Of a stretch of 64,000 nucleotides of DNA, positions 44,282 through 52,405 are shown piece by piece. The notes below the pieces were generated by a model. The model was not told where the DNA came from, made no database searches, and saw only the letters and a program-made list of their open reading frames with translations. Made by a program: the position numbers and the translations under genes. The stretch lies in NCBI RefSeq assembly GCF_947497285.1, contig NZ_CANMFT010000006.1, positions 124,001-188,000 of the forward strand, in the 5' to 3' direction. Each line of letters begins with the position of its first letter. Position 1 is the first letter of the stretch. The DNA is from an uncultured Aliiroseovarius sp. GTDB taxonomy: Bacteria > Pseudomonadota > Alphaproteobacteria > Rhodobacterales > Rhodobacteraceae.

Positions 44282-44743
44282 TCAGATCGGCAGCTCGGTC
44301 GAAAACTTGATCTCTTCCATCGACAATAGCGCGGTGACGTTGAAGATCTTCACCTCGGAAATCAGCGCCTGATAGAACTCGTCATAGGCGCGGGCGTTCT
44401 CGACGCGGACTTTCAGGATATAGTCAATCTCGCCCGCCAACCGGTGCGCTTCCATCACTTCGGGGCGCGCCATCAGTGCCTTCAGGAAATCCTTTTGCCA
44501 ATCGGCATCGTGTTCCGAGGTGCGGATCAGAACAAAGAAACACGCCTCGAACCCAAGGCTTTCAGCATCCATCACCATGGTGTTTTTGCCAATCACCCCA
44601 CCTTCGCGCATCTTGCGAATCCGGTTCCAGACCGGGGTCTTGGATGACCCGACTTTCTTGGCAATCACGTCCAGCGATTGCCCCGCATCGCGCTGAAGCT
44701 CGCGCAGGATTTTCCGGTCAATCTCGTCCAGCCGAACAGACAT
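44282..44743 (-). CDS. Lrp/AsnC family transcriptional regulator
   Basis: A 153-residue regulator: helix-turn-helix in SLDVIAKKVGSSKTPVWNRIRKM (about residues 22-44) and a C-terminal RAM ligand-binding domain (about 65-140) with VMEAHRLAGEIDYILKV. It is transcribed divergently from the sulfite-reduction operon with a 140-base gap, so that operon is a candidate target. Its stop abuts the P450 stop. Confidence 0.92.
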   Translation of the reverse strand: MSVRLDEIDRKILRELQRDAGQSLDVIAKKVGSSKTPVWNRIRKMREGGVIGKNTMVMDAESLGFEACFFVLIRTSEHDADWQKDFLKALMARPEVMEAHRLAGEIDYILKVRVENARAYDEFYQALISEVKIFNVTALLSMEEIKFSTELPI

Positions 44744-44883
44744 TTCGTTTTTTTCCTTCTTTTGGTCCAGGCGTTCCGCGCAGGGCGAAAACCGAAATAA
44801 TATTCCTTATCTAGCGCGGCGTATCGCCGTTTGGTGGGAAAATGTCCTATATAGAGCGGGAACGCAATAAGAAAGGACCGGCC

Positions 44884-45225
44884 ATGCCCCGCCCCTTCAC
44901 ACCCAAAGTGGTAACCGCAAACGACCTTGTCGAAGGTGATGTGATCTATCTGGCCCGGAATGGTGCCTGGGTGCGTGACATGTGTATGGCTTGGTTGATC
45001 GAGGATGAGACCGAGGCCGCCACCCAGCTTGCGCTGGCCGAACTCCAGCCCGAGATCGCTGTTGGCGCCTATCTGGCCGACGCCAAGGCTGGCCCCAATG
45101 GCCCCGTTCCCACCCATTTCCGCGAAGTTTTCCGCGCCAAAGGCCCGTCAAACCGCGCCCATGGAAAACAAGCCTCCGCGCCCTTCCGTGCGCAAGCCTA
45201 TCAGGGGGTCGCCGCCCATGTATGA
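44884..45225 (+). CDS. DUF2849 protein of sulfite-reduction operon
   Basis: A 113-residue protein of the DUF2849 family (PKVVTANDLVEGDVIYLARNGAW). It lies directly upstream of cysI in many alphaproteobacteria, often after cysG, which is missing here. ATG 44884 follows AAAGGA. Its last eight bases overlap the cysI start, so the two are translationally coupled. The function is unknown, probably accessory to sulfite reduction. Confidence 0.88.
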   Translation: MPRPFTPKVVTANDLVEGDVIYLARNGAWVRDMCMAWLIEDETEAATQLALAELQPEIAVGAYLADAKAGPNGPVPTHFREVFRAKGPSNRAHGKQASAPFRAQAYQGVAAHV

Positions 45226-46888
45226 TTACAACAATTTCGACGAAGGCTTCGTGCGCAACCGCGTCAGCCAGTTCCGTGCGCAGGTCGCGCGCCGCGTCTC
45301 GGGCGCGCTGACCGAGGATGAATTCAAACCGCTGCGCCTGATGAACGGCGTCTATCTACAACTGCACGCTTATATGCTGCGGGTCGCGATCCCTTACGGT
45401 TCGCTCAACCCCAATCAGATGCGTCAGCTCGCGATGATTTCCGAGCGTTGGGACAAGGGTTACGGCCATTGGACCACACGCCAGAATATCCAATACAACT
45501 GGCCGCGTCTGGCGGATATTCCCGATATGCTGGACGCGCTGGCCGATGTGGGGATGCACGCCATCCAGACCTCGGGCAACACGATCCGCAACGTGACCGC
45601 TGACCATTTCGCAGGCGCTGCGGCCGATGAGGTTGAAGATCCCCGCCCCACCGCCGAGCTTTTGCGCCAGTGGTCCACGGACCATCCGGAATTCCAGTTC
45701 CTGCCGCGCAAGTTCAAGCTGGCCGTGACCGGATCAAAAGCCGACCGCGCCGTGACCAAGGCGCATGATATCGGCATCCGCATCGTGAAGAACGACGCGG
45801 GTGAGGTTGGCTATCAGATTATCGTCGGGGGTGGTCTTGGCCGCACACCGGTCGTTGGTCAGGTGCTGAAAGACTTCCTGCCCCGCGCCGACCTGCTGCC
45901 CTATGTCGAGGCAATCGTCAGCGTCTATAACTCACTGGGTCGTCGCGACAACAAATACAAGGCGCGCATCAAGATCACCACGATGGAAAACGGGATCGAC
46001 AAGATCAACGAACTGGTCGAGGCGCGGTTTGCCCAGTTGCGTCCGCTCTTCTCTGGCGTCGATCAGGCGCATTTCAACGATATCGCCGCGAATTTCAGAG
46101 CGCCCGCGTTCAAGACCGTGCCGCTGGATGCCTATCACGCCGCCCGCGACGCCGACCCGATCTTCCGGTCGTGGAGCGACACCAATGTCGACGACCACCG
46201 CGCCGATGGCTATGGGATCGTTACGATCTCGATGAAAGCACATGGGGCAACGCCGGGCGATGCCTCTGCCGACCAAATGCGGGTGATTGCCGATCTGGCC
46301 GAGCAATACGGACATGGCGACATTCGCATCAGCCACGAACAGAACGTGATCCTGCCGCATGTGCACCGCGCCGACCTGCCTGCGATCTTTGCCGCGCTGC
46401 GTGACCACGGCATGGCGACGGCGAATGCCGGTTTGATCTCGGACATCATCGCCTGCCCCGGCATGGATTACTGCGCTTTGGCCACGGCCCGCTCGATCCC
46501 TGTCGCACAAGAAATCGCTGAACGTTTTGACGCGCTGAAGATCGAACACGATATCGGCCATCTACAGATCAAGATCTCGGGCTGCATCAACGCCTGCGGG
46601 CATCACCATCTGGGTCATATCGGCATTCTTGGGCTGGATCGCGCGGGCGTCGAGAACTACCAGATCACTCTTGGCGGTGACGCCGGGCCCGACACCCTGA
46701 TCGGCAAACGTGCCGGGCCGGGCTTTGCCTATGACCAGATCGTGCCCGCCATAGAGCGCCTTGTGCTGACCTATCTGGACCTGCGCGAAGACGCGGGCGA
46801 GAGTTTCATCGACGCCTTCCGCCGTCTGGGTGACGCCCCATTCAAAGCCGCGCTTTACCCTGAGGAGGCCAAGACCAATGCCGCTTGA
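45218..46888 (+). CDS. cysI: Assimilatory sulfite reductase (ferredoxin/NADPH type) haem subunit
   Basis: A 556-residue nitrite/sulfite reductase. Two ferredoxin-like half domains come first, and CPGMDYC with CINACG (C-X5-C and C-X3-C) bind the 4Fe-4S cluster coupled to sirohaem. It reduces sulfite to sulfide with six electrons. ATG 45218 gives MYDYNNFDEGF, the usual family start; the longer open frame is not real. It overlaps DUF2849 and cysH. No CysJ flavoprotein is nearby. Confidence 0.94.
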   Translation: MYDYNNFDEGFVRNRVSQFRAQVARRVSGALTEDEFKPLRLMNGVYLQLHAYMLRVAIPYGSLNPNQMRQLAMISERWDKGYGHWTTRQNIQYNWPRLADIPDMLDALADVGMHAIQTSGNTIRNVTADHFAGAAADEVEDPRPTAELLRQWSTDHPEFQFLPRKFKLAVTGSKADRAVTKAHDIGIRIVKNDAGEVGYQIIVGGGLGRTPVVGQVLKDFLPRADLLPYVEAIVSVYNSLGRRDNKYKARIKITTMENGIDKINELVEARFAQLRPLFSGVDQAHFNDIAANFRAPAFKTVPLDAYHAARDADPIFRSWSDTNVDDHRADGYGIVTISMKAHGATPGDASADQMRVIADLAEQYGHGDIRISHEQNVILPHVHRADLPAIFAALRDHGMATANAGLISDIIACPGMDYCALATARSIPVAQEIAERFDALKIEHDIGHLQIKISGCINACGHHHLGHIGILGLDRAGVENYQITLGGDAGPDTLIGKRAGPGFAYDQIVPAIERLVLTYLDLREDAGESFIDAFRRLGDAPFKAALYPEEAKTNAA

Positions 46889-47618
46889 AGCCCCCCTTCC
46901 CGCGCCCTCTGAACGCATCGACGCACTGAATGCGCGCTACAAGCACCATTCGGCCACCTCGGTGATTGAACGCGCCCTGACCGACAGCACCATCGGCGCG
47001 CTGGCGATGGTGTCGAGCTTCGGCGCGGAAAGCGTCGTGCTGTTGCACATGGTGTCGCGCATTGATCGGACAGTTCCTGTTATCTTTCTGGACACGCAGA
47101 TGCTGTTTCAGGAAACGCTGGAGTATCAGGTCGAGGTCTCGGAAAAGCTGGGCCTGACCGATGTGCGGGTCATCCACCCGGACGCAAACGAGCTGTTCAA
47201 ACGCGACCCGGACAACATCCTGCATCTGGCCGACACTGATGCCTGCTGTGACCTGCGCAAGGTCGAGCCACTGGAAAACGCCCTTCAGGGCTTTGACGGC
47301 TGGATTACCGGGCGCAAGCGATTTCAGGGCGGCAAACGCGTCGATCTTCAGTTCTTCGAGGCCGAAGACAACCGCCTGAAGGTCAACCCGCTGGCCCATT
47401 GGGCGTCCGAGGACGTGCGCGACTATATGATCAACAACCGCCTTCCCCGTCACCCGCTGGTGGGGCGCGGCTTCCCTTCAATCGGTTGCGCGCCTTGCAC
47501 GTCGCCGGTGAAACCGGGCGAAGACCCGCGCGCCGGGCGCTGGCGCGGGGCGGAAAAGACCGAATGCGGCATTCATTTCGTGGATGGCAAGATGCAGCGG
47601 ATAGGAGCAAGCGCATGA
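46878..47618 (+). CDS. cysH: Adenylyl-sulfate (APS) reductase, CysH family
   Basis: A 246-residue PAPS/APS reductase. SSFGAESVVLL starts the nucleotide-binding PP-loop-like fold. DACCDLRK and GCAPCTSPV provide the two Cys-Cys pairs that hold a 4Fe-4S cluster, the mark of the APS-using (EC 1.8.4.10) type, and ECGIH near the C-terminus is the catalytic Cys. It makes sulfite for CysI. It overlaps cysI by 11 bases and the DUF934 gene by four. Confidence 0.93.
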   Translation: MPLEAPLPAPSERIDALNARYKHHSATSVIERALTDSTIGALAMVSSFGAESVVLLHMVSRIDRTVPVIFLDTQMLFQETLEYQVEVSEKLGLTDVRVIHPDANELFKRDPDNILHLADTDACCDLRKVEPLENALQGFDGWITGRKRFQGGKRVDLQFFEAEDNRLKVNPLAHWASEDVRDYMINNRLPRHPLVGRGFPSIGCAPCTSPVKPGEDPRAGRWRGAEKTECGIHFVDGKMQRIGASA

Positions 47619-48025
47619 CTGTGATCGTAACAGACCAAGGCTTTAGCCATGATGATTGGGATCACGGCTTTGCCACGCCCGACGAGCGCGCCGCCAACGA
47701 CACGCGCGGGCTGCATCTGGCGTCTGACACCGACCCCGCGACGCTGGCGCAGTTGATGGCTGGCGTTGACATGATCCGCATCGACTTTCCGTCTTTCGCG
47801 GATGGGCGTGGCTTCACGCTGGGTCGCCAGTTGCGCCTGTTGGGATACACGGGTCGCCTGCGCGCACATGGGCATGTGATCTCGGACCAATACGCCATGG
47901 CGCGACGGTCCGGGTTCGACGAGGTCCAGATCAGCGAAGACCTGTCCTTGCGCCAGCCCGAAGCCGATTGGCTGTCGCGCGCGGACTGGCAGGCCTATGA
48001 CTATCGGTCGCGGTTGACCGGCTAG
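47615..48025 (+). CDS. DUF934 protein, sulfite-reduction accessory
   Basis: A 136-residue protein of the DUF934 family (often labelled oxidoreductase of sulfite reduction). MIRIDFPSFADGRGFTLGRQLR and SGFDEVQISED are the conserved segments. It overlaps cysH at ATGA and is the last gene of the sulfur operon. Biochemical role unproven. Confidence 0.88.
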   Translation: MTVIVTDQGFSHDDWDHGFATPDERAANDTRGLHLASDTDPATLAQLMAGVDMIRIDFPSFADGRGFTLGRQLRLLGYTGRLRAHGHVISDQYAMARRSGFDEVQISEDLSLRQPEADWLSRADWQAYDYRSRLTG

Positions 48026-48066
48026 ACCCTTCCGCCGATCCCTCTTATACACACCAACAGAAAAGG

Positions 48067-48085
48067 GCGGGGCGTTGTGCCCCGC
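48067..48085 (+). promoter_or_regulatory. Hairpin before fpr start codon
   Basis: GCGGGGC-GTTGT-GCCCCGC forms a seven-pair stem that ends two bases before ATG 48088. No T run follows, so it is not a clear terminator. It could dampen translation of fpr or force use of the later start 48094 or 48115. Confidence 0.45.
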
Positions 48086-48087
48086 TG

Positions 48088-48948
48088 ATGCATATGAACA
48101 AAGTGACGCCCGTGATGGATGCTGAAGCCAAAGTGAAACCCGTGCCCACCCTGCCCGACGCGCAAACCGTGACCGAGGTGGAGCATTACACCGACCGCCT
48201 GTTCCGGTTCCGCTGCACCCGGCCGCAAACCCTGCGCTTCCGGTCAGGCGAATTCGTGATGATCGGCCTGATGGGCGACCCGGACCCCAAGACCGGCAAG
48301 CAAAAACCGCTTTTGCGGGCCTATTCCATTGCCAGCCCGTCATGGGATGAAGAGTTGGAGTTCTACTCGATCAAGGTGCCAGACGGCCCGCTGACCTCGA
48401 AACTGCAGCACATCAAGGAAGGCGACCAGATCATCCTGCGCCCCAAGCCTGTCGGCACCTTGGTGCATGACGCGCTGATCCCCGGCAAACGCATCTGGTT
48501 CTTCGCCACCGGCACTGGCTTTGCGCCCTTCGCGTCGCTGCTGCGCGAGCCGCAGACCTATGAGGATTATGACGAGGTGATCATCACCCACACCTGCCGC
48601 GAAGTGGGCGAGCTGACCTATGGCCGCAACCTGATCGAGGCGCTGAAGGAAGATGAACTTCTGAACGAGGTGATCGGCGAAGGCTTCTGGAAGAAGATCA
48701 AATACTACCCGACCACCACCCGCGAAGAGAGCCCGAAGATGGGCCGGATCACCGACCTGATCCGCTCGGGCGAGGTGTTCGAGGATCTGAGCATCGACCC
48801 GCTCTGCCCCGAAAACGACCGCGCGATGATCTGCGGCAACCTGCCCTTCAACCTTGAGCTCAAGGAACTGCTGGAAGAAGCAGGTCTGGAAGAAGGTGCG
48901 AACTCGAAACCAGCGCAGTACGTGGTTGAAAAGGCGTTCTTGGAGTAA
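48088..48948 (+). CDS. fpr: Ferredoxin--NADP+ reductase
   Basis: A 286-residue FAD enzyme. RAYSIASPSW binds FAD, TGTGFAPFASLLREP binds NADP, and the chain ends in VEKAFLE as in bacterial Fpr proteins. It exchanges electrons between NADPH and ferredoxin or flavodoxin. It lies 62 bases after the sulfur operon and may supply CysI, and perhaps the P450, through a ferredoxin. In-frame ATGs at 48094 and 48115 are alternative starts. Confidence 0.93.
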   Translation: MHMNKVTPVMDAEAKVKPVPTLPDAQTVTEVEHYTDRLFRFRCTRPQTLRFRSGEFVMIGLMGDPDPKTGKQKPLLRAYSIASPSWDEELEFYSIKVPDGPLTSKLQHIKEGDQIILRPKPVGTLVHDALIPGKRIWFFATGTGFAPFASLLREPQTYEDYDEVIITHTCREVGELTYGRNLIEALKEDELLNEVIGEGFWKKIKYYPTTTREESPKMGRITDLIRSGEVFEDLSIDPLCPENDRAMICGNLPFNLELKELLEEAGLEEGANSKPAQYVVEKAFLE

Positions 48949-49025
48949 GGTGCGAGCACGGCTTTCGCCAATCAGGTGACAGACGTTTGGCACAGCCAAA
49001 TGTCGAGAACCGCCAATAGTACAAC

Positions 49026-49052
49026 AGGGTGGACCATCGGTCCGCCCTTTTT
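49026..49052 (+). terminator. Rho-independent terminator after fpr
   Basis: AGGGTGGACC and GGTCCGCCCT pair (one G-T) around ATC and are followed by TTTTT. Confidence 0.9.
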
Positions 49053-49074
49053 CGTTTCCTGCAAGCAAACCCAA

Positions 49075-49389
49075 CTACAGACCATGCAGGCAGCTATAGC
49101 CAAAAAACGTTAGCAAAGCAGCAACGACGCTGAAAATCAGAAAGCCTGTGGACAACTCCCGTTCGCGGCGAAATCGAAACAGATAGATCGGAGACAAGAC
49201 AGCCAGAAATACACCAGACACAAAAAAGAGAACATAAGCAGTTAGAATCGCTTTCCAAGACTTAATGAAATCATATTGGTATCCAATGGTGCCGGCTGGC
49301 GGCACAATAATGTCGATTGCAACAATGGTTAGTATTGTCAGCGTCACAGTAACAGATACGAGACAGATTGTCGGAAGAATTCGCGGCAT
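49075..49389 (-). CDS. Hypothetical small membrane protein
   Basis: A 104-residue protein with three predicted transmembrane helices (about 5-30, 45-70 and 80-101) and a basic loop FRFRRERELS. I do not recognise a family. The region is AT-richer than its neighbours, and the gene stands alone between terminators, so it may be acquired. No ribosome binding site of note. Confidence 0.6.
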   Translation of the reverse strand: MPRILPTICLVSVTVTLTILTIVAIDIIVPPAGTIGYQYDFIKSWKAILTAYVLFFVSGVFLAVLSPIYLFRFRRERELSTGFLIFSVVAALLTFFGYSCLHGL

Positions 49390-49512
49390 TTGTATGAGCT
49401 AGCGAAATCGCTTTTCATTGTCGAGCCTTGGTATGCCAAGGTCTGAAATAGTCAATGTTTCCATTGGTGGCTGACAGCACGATCCACAGTTCACAACGAC
49501 CCTGATGGCCAC

Positions 49513-49544
49513 AAAAAACGCCGCGCAGTTTCCCGCGCGGCGTT
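49513..49544 (-). terminator. Rho-independent terminator of Ala-rich gene
   Basis: On the minus strand AACGCCGCGC-GGGAAACT-GCGCGGCGTT is followed by a T run, 24 bases after the stop codon. Confidence 0.9.
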
Positions 49545-49567
49545 GTGTTTTCGGCTGCGAATGTGGC

Positions 49568-50152
49568 TTACATGCCCAGCGCGGCTTTCACCTGATTGAT
49601 CGCAGCGTCCAGCAGCGCCGGGTTGCTTGCTGCGGCTTCGACTGCGGCTTTCAGGCCCGCTTTCTCAGCGTCGCCCAGCGACGAGCTGTCGATCATCTCG
49701 TTCACTTTGGTGGCGTCGAAGCCCTGTTTGGTCAACGCGTCAGTTGCAGCGCCGCCTGCCGCATCAGCGTCGGTTGCACTGTCACCAACCACGCCTTCCA
49801 CGGCGTCGCTGACAGCTTCCATAGCGCCTTCAACAGCATCTGTGGCGCCTTCGACGGCGTCCGTGGCCGCGTCAGTCGCAGCCTCGGCGGCTTCGGCCGC
49901 TTCAGTGGCAGCTTGTTCAGCAGCAGCAGCCGCTTCGGCAGCAGCCTGTTCAGCGGCCTCGGTGGCAGCAGCAGCGGCAGCAGCGGCTTCCGCTTCGGCT
50001 TTTGCAGCGGCTTCGGCGGCGGCGTCTTCCACAGCTTTAGCTTCTGCAGCGGCTTGTTCGGCGTTGATTTTGGCTTGGTTGCCTTCGTACCATTTATAGC
50101 CACCGAAAAGGGCGGCGATCACGACCAGCAGGGCAATGATTGACTTGTTCAT
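49568..50152 (-). CDS. Alanine-rich membrane-anchored coiled-coil protein
   Basis: A 194-residue protein. One transmembrane helix (MNKSIIALLVVIAALFGGYKW) is followed by about 110 residues made almost only of Ala, Glu, Thr and Asp, with near-repeats of ATDAVEG, and then a less biased C-terminal domain (KQGFDATKVNEMIDSSSL). The low-complexity part should form a long helix reaching through the periplasm. The function is unknown. ATG 50152 lies behind GAGGATATTGAG. Confidence 0.75.
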   Translation of the reverse strand: MNKSIIALLVVIAALFGGYKWYEGNQAKINAEQAAAEAKAVEDAAAEAAAKAEAEAAAAAAAATEAAEQAAAEAAAAAEQAATEAAEAAEAATDAATDAVEGATDAVEGAMEAVSDAVEGVVGDSATDADAAGGAATDALTKQGFDATKVNEMIDSSSLGDAEKAGLKAAVEAAASNPALLDAAINQVKAALGM

Positions 50153-50356
50153 CTCAATATCCTCAGCTTTTTCATTGGTGCGCCGGGCGTCCCCCCGTGC
50201 GCTGTCATGCCTAGGCATGTGCAGCTTCCACACGGCATGCACAAGGGGCCTTCGCGAAGATGAGCGTCAAAACGCCAACTATCGGCTTGAAAGGCGCGGA
50301 TGGTCGCTTTACCTTCCGCTTCCAGAGATTACAGAAACGTCAGAAGGAATGACACC

Positions 50357-50902
50357 ATAGCCCGCAGACCTCATAACGCGCCCCCGCAGCGCGACACCGG
50401 CCCCCGCGTAAATGAACGCATCAAGGCCACCGAAATTCGCCTGATTGGCGCGGATGGCGAAAACGCTGGCGTGGTTACGCCCGCCCAAGCCATGGTAATG
50501 GCGGCAGAAGCCGGCCTGGATTTGGTCGAGATTTCGCCCAACGCGACCCCGCCCGTGTGCAAGATCATGGATTTCGGCAAGTTCAAATATGAACAGCAGA
50601 AGCGCGAAAGCGAAGCGCGCAAGAAGCAAAAGACCATCGAGGTCAAAGAGGTCAAGTTCCGTCCCAATACAGACACGCATGACTATGACGTCAAGATGCG
50701 CAATGTTGTGAAGTTCCTTGAGAACGGCGACAAAGTCAAAGTGACACTTCGGTTCCGTGGCCGCGAGATGGCGCACCAGAATCTGGGGCGTGACCTGCTG
50801 ATCCGCGTGTCCGAGGACGTCAAGGAAATCGGCAAGGTCGAAAACATGCCGAAGATGGAAGGCCGCCAGATGGTCATGATGATCGGCCCGATGCCCAAGT
50901 AA
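50357..50902 (+). CDS. infC: Translation initiation factor IF-3
   Basis: A 181-residue IF-3. [16 protein letters not shown] starts the N-domain, [15 protein letters not shown] leads into the linker helix, and [16 protein letters not shown] plus [10 protein letters not shown] mark the C-domain. There is no ATG, GTG or TTG at the expected position; ATA 50357 lies eight bases after AGAAGGA and gives [13 protein letters not shown], the usual family N-terminus. IF-3 genes are known to use rare starts, which lets the factor repress its own translation. An ATG at 50300 would add 19 unrelated residues. No rpmI-rplT follows. Confidence 0.93.
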   Translation: MARRPHNAPPQRDTGPRVNERIKATEIRLIGADGENAGVVTPAQAMVMAAEAGLDLVEISPNATPPVCKIMDFGKFKYEQQKRESEARKKQKTIEVKEVKFRPNTDTHDYDVKMRNVVKFLENGDKVKVTLRFRGREMAHQNLGRDLLIRVSEDVKEIGKVENMPKMEGRQMVMMIGPMPK

Positions 50903-50922
50903 GCGGTTTTGAAACAACGCAC

Positions 50923-50953
50923 AAAACGCCTCGCGGTTGCGGGGCGTTTTTCG
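50923..50953 (+). terminator. Rho-independent terminator after infC
   Basis: AAAACGCCTCGC and GCGGGGCGTTTT pair with one G-T around GGTT and lead into TTTTTCG. Confidence 0.88.
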
Positions 50954-51001
50954 TTTGTGCCATGGCTTTACTCAGGGCCAACGCCCCCGCGTCGTCCGAC
51001 C

Positions 51002-51634
51002 TTAGCGACGCGCCACGATATAGCGCCGCAGTTCCTTGGCCGGTGTGGTGGTGCTTTCGATGATCTCGAACCCTTGATCGGTGAGAGCCGTTTCCAGCTG
51101 TTTGACGCTCATGAAATTCAGGGCAGGCGCCTTGCCCAGCGCTTGCGCGATCGGCAGCAACAGCCGCAGCGCGTAATAGATCAGCGGCCCGCGCCTCTGT
51201 GGTCTGCACAGCGTTTTCGAAATCAGCAAGCCGCCGGGCGTCAGAAGGTCGTGCAACCGCGCCAACAAGGCGGGCAGATCATCCACCAGATGCAACACGT
51301 TATGAGCCAGCACGACATCAAAAGGGCCGGTCAAATCAGGAACCAGCGCGTCGGCGACCACGAAGTCGATATTGGTAACGCCCTGCGTGCGCGCTTTCTC
51401 AGCGCCGATTTTGACCATCTGGGGTGCAAAGTCGGTGGCGGTGAGATGCGCCACCAATGGCGCAAGCTCCAGCGCGGTGGAGCCCGTTCCGGCTCCGATC
51501 TCCAGCACGCGGTCAGTTGCCGTCAGATAGGACCGGGTGCGCGCCATCGTTTGCTGGTAGCTTTCTGCGAATCGAACCGGTGATTGCGCATAGCGCTCTG
51601 CAATCTTGTCCCAGAACTTCGCGGATTGGGTCAT
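51002..51634 (-). CDS. Class I SAM-dependent methyltransferase
   Basis: A 210-residue methyltransferase. Motif I is RVLEIGAGTGSTALEL (about residues 40-55), followed by DFAPQMVKIG and DVVLAHNVLHLVDDL. The fold is that of small-molecule or ubiquinone-type methylases, but the substrate is not visible. ATG 51634 follows AAAGGAG; the longer frame is not supported. Confidence 0.88.
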   Translation of the reverse strand: MTQSAKFWDKIAERYAQSPVRFAESYQQTMARTRSYLTATDRVLEIGAGTGSTALELAPLVAHLTATDFAPQMVKIGAEKARTQGVTNIDFVVADALVPDLTGPFDVVLAHNVLHLVDDLPALLARLHDLLTPGGLLISKTLCRPQRRGPLIYYALRLLLPIAQALGKAPALNFMSVKQLETALTDQGFEIIESTTTPAKELRRYIVARR

Positions 51635-51784
51635 CGGGCTCTCCTTTGTGCACAAGCTATATCCCCGCGCACCGGCAGGGAACATCACAAATGACGAGAC
51701 CGATTGCCGCCCCCTTCGGCCTAAGCAACTGCCGCCAACGCAGCCGCTTTCCAAGGCGCCCCTCGCGGGCTATAGGGTGTCGCC

Positions 51785-52405
51785 ATGGAAACGCTGTCGT
51801 TCTTGTTTGTCCCGCTGTCGCTACTGGCAACGGCTGTCATGGCGGCCTCGGCTGCCTTTCAGGCGCATCGCGTCCAGATGGACCCGTTCGGCGCCACCGT
51901 GCTGGCGATTGCGACCGGCATGGGCGGCGGCACTTTGCGCGATTTGTTTTTGGGGCTGACCCCGGTGTTCTGGATCACCGACAGCCGCTATCTGGCAGTT
52001 GCCGTCCCCATCGCGCTGATCAGCTTTGCCTTTGCCAGCAGGATGACGACCGGAAGCGGGCGGCGGCTGTCCGTTTTGATGCATCTGGATGCCATTGGCT
52101 TGGCTTTGTTCACGCTGACAGGTGTTCAGGTGGCGCTGGATGCGGGCATATCGCCCTTGTTGGCGATCGTGATTGGCTGCGTCACCGGCACAGCAGGCGG
52201 GATGATCCGCGACCTTCTGTGCAATATGACCCCCAGTCTGTTGAAAGAAGACCTTTACGCCACGCTGTCACTGGTCGGAGGGGCCGTCTATCTTCTGTTG
52301 TTGGCCTATACAGACGACACATTGGCCGCTGCTGTCAGCTTTTCGGTCATTCTTGTGGCCCGTGTGCTTGTCCTGCGCCGCAAACCGAAGGCTGCCGGTC
52401 ACTAG
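51785..52405 (+). CDS. Trimeric intracellular cation channel (TRIC) family protein
   Basis: A 206-residue membrane protein of UPF0126/TRIC type with two repeats of three helices plus one. The repeats show ATGMGGGTLRDLFLG and TGTAGGMIRDLLCN, the glycine- and arginine-containing pore signature. It is probably a monovalent cation channel. Its stop overlaps the convergent xdhC gene by four bases. Confidence 0.9.
   Translation: METLSFLFVPLSLLATAVMAASAAFQAHRVQMDPFGATVLAIATGMGGGTLRDLFLGLTPVFWITDSRYLAVAVPIALISFAFASRMTTGSGRRLSVLMHLDAIGLALFTLTGVQVALDAGISPLLAIVIGCVTGTAGGMIRDLLCNMTPSLLKEDLYATLSLVGGAVYLLLLAYTDDTLAAAVSFSVILVARVLVLRRKPKAAGH

Noticed and set aside
44831..44853. TTGGTG...TATATA as promoter of the sulfur operon
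   Set aside because: The spacer is about 11 bases, too short for a sigma-70 type promoter.
48042..48054. CTCTTATACACACC, similar to a transposase adapter end
   Set aside because: The match is partial and sits in a normal intergenic gap, so it is probably chance and not a library artefact.
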